DNA of 64,000 nt. Origin: Lucinisca nassula. Taxonomy: Eukaryota; Mollusca; Bivalvia; Lucinida; Lucinidae. Below, one piece after another: positions 35,301 to 47,300 of the stretch. Numbering within the stretch: the first letter of the stretch is position 1; the number at the start of each line of letters is the position of its first letter. Below the pieces are notes generated by a model, which was given only the letters and a program-made list of their open reading frames with translations, ran no database searches and was not told where the DNA came from. The position numbers were made by a program, and so were the translations under genes. The stretch spans positions 211,142,138-211,206,137 of the forward strand of contig OY757010.1 of assembly GCA_963580285.1 (NCBI GenBank), in the 5' to 3' direction.

Positions 35301-38300
35301 CTTGGTAGAGGTCCATTGGATGAAGCTTCATTCTAAATATCAAAGTCCTGGACCTTGCGGTTTCAGAGAAGAAGATTTTTAAAGATTTTCCCTATATAAG
35401 TCTATGTAAAACCAAAGGGCCCCTGAGCAGGGGGATTTTTGGCCCAAGGGCTATAATTTGAACAATCTTGGTAGGGGTCCACTAGATGAAGCTTCATACA
35501 AAATATCAAAGTCCTGGGCCTTGCGGTTTCAGAGAAGAAGATTTTTAAAGATTTTCCCTATATAAGCCTATGTAAAACCAAAGGGCCCCAGGTGGAGGCT
35601 TTTTTTGCCCCAGCACTATAATTTGAACAATCTTGGTAGGGGTCCACTAGATAAAGCTTAATACCAAATATCAAAGTCCTGGGCCTTGCAGTTTCAGAGC
35701 AGAAGATTTTTAAAGATTTTCCCTATATAAGCCTATGTAAAACCAAAGGGCCCGGGGGTGGGGACATTTTTGGCCTCAGCACTATCATTTGAATAATCTT
35801 GTTAGGGGTCTTTTAGATGAAGCTTCATACCAAATATAAAAGACCTAGGCCTTGTGGTTTCAGAGAAAAGGATTTTTAAAGATTTTCCCTATATAAGTCT
35901 ATGTAAAAACAAAGGGCCCCTGAGCGGGGGCATTTTTGGCCCAAGGGCGATAATTTGAACAATCTTGGTAGAGGTCCAATGGATGAAGCTTCATTCTAAA
36001 TATCAAAGTCCTGGACCTTGCGGTTTCAGAGAAGAAGATTTTTAAAGATTTTCCCTATATAAGGCCATGTAAAACCAAAGGGCCCCGGAACGGGGGCATT
36101 TTTTGCCCCAGCACTATAATTTGAACAATCTTGGTAGGGGTCCACTAGATAAAGCTTAATACCAAATATCAAAGTCCTGGGCCTTGCAGCTTCAGAGCAG
36201 AAGATTTTTAAAGATTTTCCCTATATAAGCCTATGTAAAACCAAAGGGCCCGGGGGCGGGGACATTTTTGGCCTCAGCACTATCATTTGAATAATCTTGT
36301 TAGGGGTCTTTTAGATGAAGCTTCATACCAAATATAAAAGACCTAGGCCTTGTGGTTTCAGAGAAAAGGATTTTTAAAGATTTTCCCTATATAAGTCTAT
36401 GTAAAACTAGAGTGTTCACAAGTTTTTTCTTTAATTTGACCTACTGACCTACTTTTTGACCCGAAAAGACCTTTATTCAAACTTAGCCAAGATATTGTCA
36501 CAATGACCATTCTGAGCAAGATTAATGATTTAACCAAACTTGTGGCCTCCTGAGTATTCACAAGGTTTTTCTATGATTTGACCTACTGACCTACTTTTCA
36601 ACCGGACATGACCCATATTCAAACTTGACCGAGATATTGTCATGATGATCATTCTGAGCAAGTTTGATTATGATTGGACCAAAATTGTGGCCCCTAGGGT
36701 GTTCACAAGGTTTTTATATGATTTGACCCGCTGACCTACTTTTTAACCCGATATGACCCATATTCGAACTGGACTGAAATATTGTCACAATGGTCATTCT
36801 GAGCAAGTTTCATGATAATTGGACCAAAACAGTGGCCTTCAGAGTGTTCACAAGGTTTTTCTATGATTTGACCTACTGACCTACTTTTTGACCGGACATG
36901 ACCCATATTCGAACTTGACCAAGATATTGTCATGATGATCATTCTGAGCAAGTTTGATTATGATTGGACCAAAATTGTGGCCTCTAGGGTGTTCACAAGG
37001 TTTTTCTATGATTTGACCCGCTGACCTACTTTTTAAGCCGACATGATCCATATTCAAACTTCACTAAAATATTGTCACAATGATCATTCTGAGCAAGTTT
37101 GATGATGATTGGACCAAAATTGTGGCCTCTCGAGTGTTCACAAGGTTTTTCTATGATTTGACCTACTGACCTACTTTTTTACCCGACATGACCCAAATTC
37201 GAACTTGACCGAGATATTGTCATGATTATCATTCTGAGCAAGTTTGATGATAATTGGACCAAAACTGTGGCCTCTAGTGTGTTCACAAGAAAAAGTTTAC
37301 GCACGGACGACGCACGACGGACGACGGACGACGCACGACGCACGACGACGCCGGACATCTTACTGTCACAAAAGCTCACCATGACCTTCGGTCAGGTGAG
37401 CTAACAATGGTGAAAAGGTAATGATTTTTCAACATTTTAATGTAAAATACATGCTTTCTGGTGATACCTGCAAGCACGTGCATTTTCCCGCCTTTTGAAG
37501 ACGATCGAGCGTTCCGATGTGTGTTACAAAAACTAGCCAAATTCTTACTTGTTCTCACACGCATCCACCAAAATTTCAGCAAATGTTCCATGAGGGTATT
37601 TGACATAGCTGCCTCAGTTGCTGATGTGTACATTCTCCTTAAATTAGAATTCTTGAGAGATTAAACAGACTGATCACTTATCTAAAGTGGTCAGTCTTCT
37701 AGTCATTCGGTGCTCAGGTCTGCACCGCCATAAGGTGTTGTTTCTAGTCTGGATTTGTGCACAAATATTGTTTCATTGTCAAAACATTTAGTCATTACTA
37801 GTCATTATAATATCTCTTTCAGAACCAAACAGCATAATGATTGAATAATAAACCATTCCTTTCAATATAAATCATCCATTCAACATTAGTCATTCAAATT
37901 TCTCATTTCACTGAATTATTTTAAGGTTATTAGGAAATAAAACAAAGAGTTCTGTGTTTATGTTTTCCCTTTATTTTTTGAACATAATGTCCAGAAAAAT
38001 CTCTAACATACAGTAAGTATTATGCATATATAAACAAAACTACAAAAGGCATTAAAACATACTCAAATTTCAACATAAAAGAGAAACCGATTATGCAATC
38101 GATAGCTAGTTGGTTTTCTCTTCCAATTATAAACCAATAATCGATTGTGATTTGAAACCGATTGCCCACCACTATCCAAAACCATGGCAACCAGAGTTGT
38201 GGTTCTTGTGCATGACACGCCGTCTCAGCCTTGTGAACAACTGTGGCAGGTACCATCAATATATCTCAAAGGGTGTTGGAGTTATGGCCATCACAAAGTA

Positions 38301-41300
38301 GTCATTCCATTTTATTTAAAGGGGAGATAACTAAAAAGGTATGACATCCAGAGTTCTGGTTCTTGCGCATGACACGCCTTCTCAGCCATGTGAACAATTG
38401 TGCCAAGAATCATCAATGAATCTCAAAGGGTATAGGAGTTATGGCCATCACAAGGTTGTCACTCTATTTTATTGGAAGGGGAGATAACTCCAAAACCATG
38501 GCAACTAGAGTTGTGGTTCTTGTGCATGACACGCCGTCTCAGCCTTGTGAACAACTGTGCCAGGTACCATCAATATATCTCAAAGGGTATTGGAGTTATG
38601 GCCATCACAAAGTTGTCATTCTATTTTATTAAAGGGGGAGATAACTAAAAAAGTATGGCATCCAGAGTTCTGGTTCTTGCGCATGACACGCTGTCTCAGC
38701 CTTGTGAACAATTGTGCCAAGAACCATCAATGAAACTCAAAGGGTATAGGAGTTATGGCCATCACAAGGTTGTCACTCTATTTTATTGGAAGGGGAGATA
38801 ACTCCAAAACCACGGCAACTAGAGTTGTGGTTCTTGTGCATGACACGCCGTCTCAGCCTTGTGAACAACTGTGCCAGGTACCATCAATATATCTCAAAGG
38901 GTATTGGAGTTATGGCCATCACAAAGTAGTCATTCTATTTTATTAAAAGGGGAGATAACTAAAAAAGTATGGTATCCAGAGTTCTGGTTCTTGCGCATGA
39001 CACGCCTTCTCGGCCTTGTGAACAATTGTGCCAAAAACCATCAATGAATCTCAAAAGGTATAGGAGTTATGGCCATCACAAGGTTGCGTCTACGGACGGA
39101 CGGACGCACGGACAGACGGACGGACGCCAGGCTGATCGCTATATCCCCCGAACATATTCGGTCGGGGGATAATAAATTGAAATCCAGACATTTTCGTGCT
39201 TCTAGTCTGTCTACTTACGATTTTTCCACTCTTTACACTACACTTCCTCATAATCTTATAAAAGAAAAGCTTAATGATTTAATTGAATGGGCTTTTCACA
39301 GAGAAGATTCTCTCTATCTTGCATGTAATGTCAGAAATGCATTTTTCACTTCTAAAGAGCATAAGAATTATACACTTTGGTCATGTCAGAAAGTGTGTGA
39401 TAACCTCACCTTTCTACTTGACAATATTTATATTAGATTCGGTACTAAGATATTTAGACAAATTGTGGATATTCCGATGGGTACTAATTGCGCACCTCTT
39501 GTGGCTGATCTGTTCTTGTATTGTTATGAAAGAGACTTCATTTTGTCGCTTTCCATTGATAACCAATCTGAAATTATTGAAGCTTTTAGCTCCACTTCTA
39601 GATATTTAGATGATTTATTAAATATTGATAATACCTATTTTGATGGTTTGATCAGTCAGATTTACCCCCTAGAACTTCAGTTAAATAAAGCAAATTCTTC
39701 TGATATCGAGGCCCCGTTTTTGGATTTACATCTATCTATTGTAGATGGATTTGTTTCGTGCAAAATTTATGATAAACGCGATGACTTTGATTTTGAGATT
39801 GTAAATTTTCCTTTTTTGGATGGTGATGTTCCTCATGCGCCATCCTATGGGGTTTATATTTCGCAATTAATTCGATTTGCTAGAGTGTGTAGTCATGTAA
39901 CTGACTTCAACACTCGTAATAAATTATTAACGGCTAAACTCCTTAATCAGGGTTATCGGTATCATAAACTACGCAAAGCCATTTCAAAATTTTATAGACA
40001 CCATTCTGATTTAATTTCAAAATTCAATATTGGACTTAAATCTCTTCTGCAGCAAGGTCTATCGGAACCCGAATTTTATGGTGACTTAGTATATAAATTC
40101 AGAAAAATATATAACCGCAATGACTTCAGCACCCAATTTCGTAAAATCATTCTTCGATATAAAAAGATTGGGTACAACATGGATAATATACGACAGACTG
40201 CATGCATGGTAGTTAACCCAATCACGGTTGGCAACTTTGCTTCCCTCTTTAATTGCACGCCGGTGGGTCAGGCCTCAGATTCTATGACGGCTCCAACGTA
40301 AAGGCTTATTGAGAATTAGAGAGATCTAATTCAAGGTAATGTTGGTTGGTGCTTTTGCTCCAGCATTTCAGTGGTTTCTTGCTGTCAAGTCCTCACCGTT
40401 GTCTCACCTCTGTGGTTCTTTGATTTTTGTGTTCACGGAGATGTTGCACTGATGAGTTAGGAGGCCTTCATGCGGACAGAACAAATTATTTGTCTAAATC
40501 GCGACGGAAGTAAGGGCAAGGATTGTGGCCACGTAAAATCGATTTAAGCCCCCCAGTGGAAATCTTCCACTGACCGTTTCTGTGGCGATTTATTTATGTT
40601 GTTGTTTGTTACTTACTGTGTGTATCACTTGTGTCTTTTAATTTTGGATGGCCATATGGCCATTTTGTGGGAAAGTAACTGTCTTTATGGCCTTCCTTTG
40701 TTTAGGTTTCCATTATGGTCTGGTCACTTAATGTTTGTATTTCTTTCCCTTTGGTGTCTTTTATGGGTGGAGTAAGTTAATTGTATCAATTCCTGATCTT
40801 TGTTTTACTTCTACTTTTCATATGAAAATTGGGCCTAAATATGCCCAGCTGTTTTTTTTTTTATTATTTTCTTAGAAAAAAGTTAATTTGATATCTGAGT
40901 GGACCTGGACCAAGGTCAATGACTAACAATGACATCTGGTACTCATGCAGTTTCATTAACTTGTTAAGCTGATTGCATATACCATCCAAGTCACAGTCAA
41001 AATGGCAGTTTTTTTTTTTTTTTTTTTAAAGTATTAATTTCAACTTCCATCTACCTTCATCTACATATTTTCAGATGACAGGCTGCAATAGTTTCCAAAA
41101 AATACAGTTTTGACTTTGTCCCATACAATTAAAGCCCATGCAAACAAAGCTGACTATGGCCTAAATTTTGTCAAGGTAATCAAGTAATCATTTGAACAAA
41201 TATGACTGGCTTGAGTCCCCAATGCAACACATCAAGTTTCATGAAAATCAACCGACTGGTTCCAAAGAAGGGTTTTTACGATATATGGGCATGGCCGCCA

Positions 41301-44300
41301 TACTGGTCAAGACACCAAACTCATATTAATTAATTTTCATTTCCTTGTTTCTAAAAAACCTTTCATGACATTTGGTTACAAATGGTCCAGTGGTTCCTGT
41401 GGAAAATAAATTTTAATTTTCATATCTGCATGGCCTAAGGCCAAAGTCAAACTTTTAGAATGACCTTGACCTTTAACACCCATGTAGTTTCATCCACTTA
41501 TTTAGCTAACTGTATCTACCAATTTTCAGATCACAGGCTGCCATACTCTCTGAAAATACATAATTTTAACTTTTTTCTCAGATAAATTTAAAGTCTGTGA
41601 CCAAATTTGATCTTGGTGTAAAATAGGTTGATGTCATCCAAGGGTCATCACTTGAACATACTATAATATCCTTGTGCCTTAAAACTTTCATATGAAATTG
41701 GGTTACAAATGGCAAAATGGTTTCTGTGGAAAACAAGTTTTAACAGGCTGCAACAGTTTATAAAAAATACTATAAAATAAAATAGCTTACTGAGAGAATT
41801 AATCACAATCCCGGAAAGAGTAAAATAAATAGTAACAAATAAACCCCTATATACAGAGTGTACTGCAGTGCCGGATAGCCTTATATGCGCTATATGAGCA
41901 TCCTTTTTTGGGGATGCCTCTGTGGCGCAGTGGTTAAGGACGTCGGCCACTGCAGTGCTAGGCGACGTCGCCGCATCTGTGCGTGGGTTCGAATCACAGT
42001 CAGAGCATGATTTATTTATCCTTGATTGTGTCTCCGTTATGGTTGTAAAGACGAAAAGTCGCTTCCATTACTGAGAGAATTAATCACAATCCCGGAAAAA
42101 GCAAAATAAACAAGATGTGTTTGTGAAACACTGATGCCCCCAGACAGCACATGTTAAATATGAAAGCAGTATCACTAAGCAATCAAAAGGTATGGCCAAT
42201 GTTCAAGTCTTAAAAAAGTAGGTCAAGTTTACAAGGTAAAAAATTATGGGATTGTTGAAAAGGTCTTGTGACATAGTATGCACATGTGAAATATGAAAGC
42301 CCTATCACTTACCAATTTAAAATTTAAAGTTATGGCCAATGTTAAATTTTAAAAAAAAGGTCAACCATCAAGGTAACGAGGTAAAACTAGAGTGATGACC
42401 ATGTTTCTCTAAAAATAGCCATAGTGACCTTGACCGCGAAAGTAGATCTTGCTTAAGATATTATCATAAGCATCTTTTGTGTGAAGTTATATTAAAATCT
42501 GTTAATAAATGTAAGCGGTAGAGCGATGACAAAGTTTTTCTAAAAATAGCCACAGTGACCTTGACCTTGAGGTCATGACCTTGAAAGTCAAAGCAACTCA
42601 AGATGTCATCATAAGAAACATTTGTGTGAAGTTCTATTAAAATCCATCAATAAATGTAGGTGCTAGAGCGATGGCAAAGTTTTTCTAAAAATAGCCACAG
42701 TGACCTTGATCTTGAAAGTCAAAATCGCTTGAGATATTGTCATAAGGAACATTTATGTGAAATTATATTGAAATTGGTGAAAAAATGTAAGCGCTAGAGC
42801 GATGACAAAGTTTTTCTAAAAATAGCCACAGTTACCTTGAACTTGAAAGTGGGACTCGCTAGAGATATTGTCATAAGGAACATTTGTGTGAAGTTATATT
42901 GAAATTGGTGAAAAAATGTAAGCGCTAGAGCAATGACAAAGTTTTTCTAAAAATAGCCACAGTGACCTTGACCTTGAAAGTGGAACTCGTTTGAGGTATT
43001 GTCATAAGGAACATTTGTGTGAAGTTATATTGAAATCAGTGAAGAAATGTAGTCACTAGAGCGATGACAAAGTTTTTCTAAAAATAGCCACAGTGACCTT
43101 GACCTTGAAATTCCAAATCGCTCGAGATATTGTCATAAGGAACATTTGTGTGAAGTTATATTGAAATCAGTGAAGAAATGTAAGCGCTAGAGCGATGACA
43201 AAGTTTTTGTAAAAATAGCCACAGTGACCTTGACCTTAAGCCATGACCTTGAAAGTCGAATTCGCTCAAGATATTTTTATAAGGAACATTTGTGTTAAGT
43301 TATATTGAAATTGGTGAAAAAATGTAGGTGCTAGTGCGATGACAAAGTTTTTCTAAAAATAGACACATTGACCTTGACCTTGAGGTCATGACCTTGAAAG
43401 TCGAACTCGCTCGAGATATTTTTATAAGGAACATTTGTGTGAAGTAAAATTGAAATCAGTAAAGAAATGTTGGCGCTAAAGCGATGACAAAGTTTTTCTA
43501 AAAATAGCCACAGTGACCTTGACCTTGAGGGGGGGGGGGGTGTCTGGATGGACAAAAAGTATGGTACCACTAGAAAGGTCTTGTGACAAGGAGTGCACGT
43601 GTGAAATATGAAAGCCCTACTACTTACCAATCGAAAGTTATGGCCAATGTTAAAGTTTATAAAAGTAGGTCAAATGTCAAGGTCAAGGTCACGAGGTCAA
43701 AAATTATGGTACGACTAGAAAAGCTTGTGACAAGGAGTGCACATGTGAAATATGAAAGCCCAACCACTTACCAATCGAAAGTTATGGCCAATGTTAAAGT
43801 TTTTAAAAAGTAGGTCAAACATCACGGTCAAGGTCACAAGGTCAAAAATTATGGTACCACTAGAAAGGTCTTGTGACAAGGAATGCACATGTGAAATATG
43901 AAAGCCCTTTCACTTACCAATCGAAAGTTATGGCCAATGTTAATGTTTTTAAAAAAAATTGTAAAAAATAGGTCAAAGGTCAAGTTCAAGGTCACGAGAT
44001 CAAAAATTATGGTACCACTGGAAAGGTCTTGTGATAAGGTATACACATGTGAAGTATGAAAGCTCTATCTATTACCATTCAAAAGTTATGCCCAATGTTA
44101 AGGTTTTTGTAGACAGACAAACGGACAAGCGGAAAAAATTTGCAAAAAAATAGGTCAAAGGTCAAGTTCAAGGTCACGAGATAAAAAATTATGGTACCAC
44201 TGGAAAGGTCTTGTGATAAGGTATACACATGTGAAATATGAAAGCTCTATCTATTACCATTCAAAAGTTATGCCCAATGTTAAGGTTTTTGTAGACAGAC

Positions 44301-47300
44301 AAACAGACAGACAGACCAAAAACTATATGCCCCCGAATCTCTTAGATTCCGGGGGCATAAAAATACAGTTGTGACTTTTTCCCATACAAACGTCTATGTG
44401 ACCAAATTTGACCTTGGCAGAAAATAGGTCAAGGTCAACTGAGGGTCATTATTTGTATAAACTAGGATGGGCTTGAGTTCCCAATGCTACATACCAAATT
44501 TCATGAAATTTGGCCTACTGGCTCCAGAGAAGAAGATTTTTGAAAACTTATAAGGACATGGCGGCCATCCTGGTCAAGTGACCAAACTCAAATTAATCAA
44601 TTTTCATTTCATTTCCTTAAAGCTTTCATATGAAATTTGTTTACAAATGGCCCAGTGGTTTCTGTGGAAAACAAGTTTGCATTTTCATATATGAATGACC
44701 TTGGACCAAGATCAAATACCTTCAATATTCCTGTAGTTTCATCCACTCATTTAGCTTACTGCATCAACCAATTTCCAGATCACAGACTGTTATAGTTTTA
44801 AAAAAACAAGAGGCCCAAGAGGGCCTGTCGCTCCACTGGCTAACTTCAGACAATTGTCATATTTATTACATTAACCAATGGTATACTAGTGGACTCTTCT
44901 ATTGCTATATGTTGGACCAGTCCATTTGTCATATAAGGGGTGTCAGGCCTATTTTTTTCTATTTTTGATGGAAAATTCTGTTAGCAAATAGTGCAGGCCC
45001 TGATCAGACATGGTGTTCTGTGGGGTCTGATCTGGGCCAGCACTGTTTGCCAAGGTACCCATTTAGGGTTTTCCCGCATGCAATGGGTAAAAAAGAAACA
45101 AGTGATCCACCCAAGGAATGTCCATTCTATATTTTTTGGACCCCAGAGCCATGGTTGGCAGGATTTATGTGAGTGACCATTTGGCATTGCTCCATTCTAA
45201 ATATCTAAAGCTCTGGGCCTTATGGTTTCAGAGAAGAAGACTTTTTTTAAGTTTTTCCTATTATAAGTCTATGGGAACTAATATGCCTCTGGGCGTGACC
45301 AATTTTTTACCCCAGGGGCATTGTTGGCAGGATTTATTTGAGTGACCACTTGACGTTGCTGCATACTTAATATCAAAGCTCTGGGCACTGATGGTTTCAG
45401 AGAAGATTTTTGTCAGTTTTTCCCAGTTTAAGTCTATGGGAGCTTATGGGCCTCAGGGTGTGGCCAATTTGGACCCCAGGGGCATAGTTGGCAGGATTTA
45501 TGCAGATGAATACTTCAAGTTGCTACATACTAAGCTCTTGGCCTTATGGTTTCAGAGGAGAAAAGTTTCAAGATTTTGTCATTATTAGTCTATGGGAGCT
45601 ACTAAGCACCGGGGCGTTGCCAATTTGGACTCAAGAGTCATAGTTCGCAGGACTTAGTAGGTAACCACATAACTTTGCTACATACTACAGTTCAACCTGT
45701 ATTAAGCAAATGCCTAAGGGATAGTCAAAATATGCTTGCTTAAGACAGATTCTTGCTTAATACAGGTGAAATTTAACACATCTGCCTTTCTTGGGAACTG
45801 AATGCCTGCTTGCTTAAGACAGGTTGCTTGCTTAATAGAGGTGGCCACTAAGACAGGTTTTACTGTAAATGTCTTAGCTTTAGGCTTTATGGTTTCAGAG
45901 AAGAAGTTTTTCCGTTTATTGGTCTATGGAAGCTAATGAGCCAAAGGTGGTGGCCATGGCGGCCATGTTTTTTGTCTGATCAAAATTTCTTCTGTTTTTT
46001 ATCTGATCAAAATTTCTTCAATGAATCTGACAATGGTAGACACAAGGAACATTCATGAAAATTAAGAACGAAATCCATTTAGCGGTTTTGGAGGAGAAGA
46101 TTAAAAAAAAAAAAAGATCCCTTTATGAGTCTATGGAAGCTAATTAGCCAATGGGCGTGTCCATGGCGGTCATGTTTTTTGTCTGATCAAAATTGCTTCA
46201 AGGAATCTGACAGAGGTTCACCCAAGGAACATTCATGCAAAGTAAGAATGAAATCCATTATGTTGAGCGGTTTTGGAGGAGAAGGTTTTTAAAACTTTTC
46301 CCCATATAAGTCTTTGAAAGCTAATGAGCCAAGGGGCATGGCCATGGCAGTCATGTGGGGCATGGCCATGGTGGCCATGTTTTTTGCCTGATCAGAATTT
46401 CTTCAAGGAATCTGACAGAGGTCCACCCAAGGAACATTCATGCAAAATAAGAATAAAATCCATTGAGCGGTTTTGGAGGAGAAGATTTTTAAATTTTTTT
46501 TTTTGCTTTCGATGCCATTTTGTTCTGCATGTAACAAAATTCTTTGAAGGAATTCAGAAGAGGACTATGTGAGAAACATTCCTGTGAAGTTTGGTTACAA
46601 TCGACCAAGTAGTTAAGGAGGAAATGTTTAAAGAAAAAAGTTAACGCACGGATGCACACAAGCACAGACGCACAACAGACACAGGGCCATAACATATAAC
46701 ATAAGACCCGCCGGTCTTTGGCCAGTGGAGCTAAAAAATGAACAGATTTATGTTTTTATTTCTTTATTTATTTTTTCCTTTCCTCCATCGGATTCGGTAT
46801 GCCTCCCTTTTCAACTAAGCCATTTTAACCCTCAGGGATCTGGAGAACTGTTGACACTGTAGTATAATTAGGTCTAATAAATCAATCTCCCTCAGTATTT
46901 TTAATTTATTTTGAAACATCAAGTCGTATAAATAGAGTTTGTGTTGAAAACATCTGTTCTACCACCAGTGTGATGGGCATGTGAAATTTCTGATGTTTTG
47001 AATTATAGAATGACAATTTGTAGGTGGACCTCTATAGATATGTGATAGTCAGCAAAATTGGAGGAGATTAATTCAGATACAGGAAGGTACTTTTAAATAA
47101 ATAAATAAATAAATAAACAAGAACTTTTGAAGAAGAGAAGACTTTTTTAACATTACACTACATGTTATATAGTGAAAATAAACCCCGCCCACTGCAGCCA
47201 TGTTTTATATCGGATCAAAATTTCTTCAAGGAATCTGACAGAGGTCCACCCAAGGAACATGCATGCCAAATAACTATGAAATAAAACAAGAACTTTTGCA

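Larger units (their letters stand above)
33769..37403 (-). mobile_element. Helentron-like element, GCTCACCTGA ends, two tandem arrays
   Basis: Starts ACAAGAGGGCCATGATGGCCC then 'cgctcacctgatcc'. It ends 'aaagctcaccatgaccttcgg' then 'tcaggtgagcta'. Array 1 (33850-36410) is the 165-bp unit, about 15 copies. Array 2 (36410-37280) is about six 145-150-bp units ('gtgttcacaaggtttttcta', 'tttgacctactgacctactt'). A (CGACGGA)n run (37302-37350) precedes the hairpin. Sits inside the hAT at 32676. Confidence 0.82.
32676..38174. mobile_element. hAT element with 8-bp target duplication, interrupted
   Basis: 8-bp direct repeats TCCAAAAC at 32668-32675 and 38175-38182. Terminal repeats TAGTGGTGGGC at both ends. 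Subterminal repeats of ATCGATT/AGTCG type. About 1.9 kb remains if the nested element 33769-37403 is removed. No transposase was recognised in it; the frames at 32782-33457 do not show a hAT motif. Confidence 0.85.
31238..39171 (-). mobile_element. Helentron-like element inside the Penelope ORF, TATCCCCCGACC ends
   Basis: Starts AAAATAGCCATCGG with hairpin GCCATC...GATGGC (31244-31261), then inner arm GGCAAATCCCCCGACC. It ends 'ggtcgggggata' at 39171. Removing it joins gttttaa to ataaattg and restores Penelope reading-frame continuity, so target A/A without duplication. The body is a 157-bp array ('tctcaaagggtattggagtt', 'atggccatcacaaggttgtc', 'ggaaggggagataact') at 31340-32670 and 38180-39090, plus (GGACG)n at 39095-39127. 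Contains nested 32095-32440 and 32676-38174. Confidence 0.85.

Noticed and set aside
33850..36410. CRISPR-like array
   Set aside because: Units are contiguous 165-bp repeats without unique spacers, in animal DNA.
39069..39175. N-terminal extension of the Penelope frame
   Set aside because: This part is the end of the Helentron-like element (simple repeat and terminal arm), fused by chance in frame.
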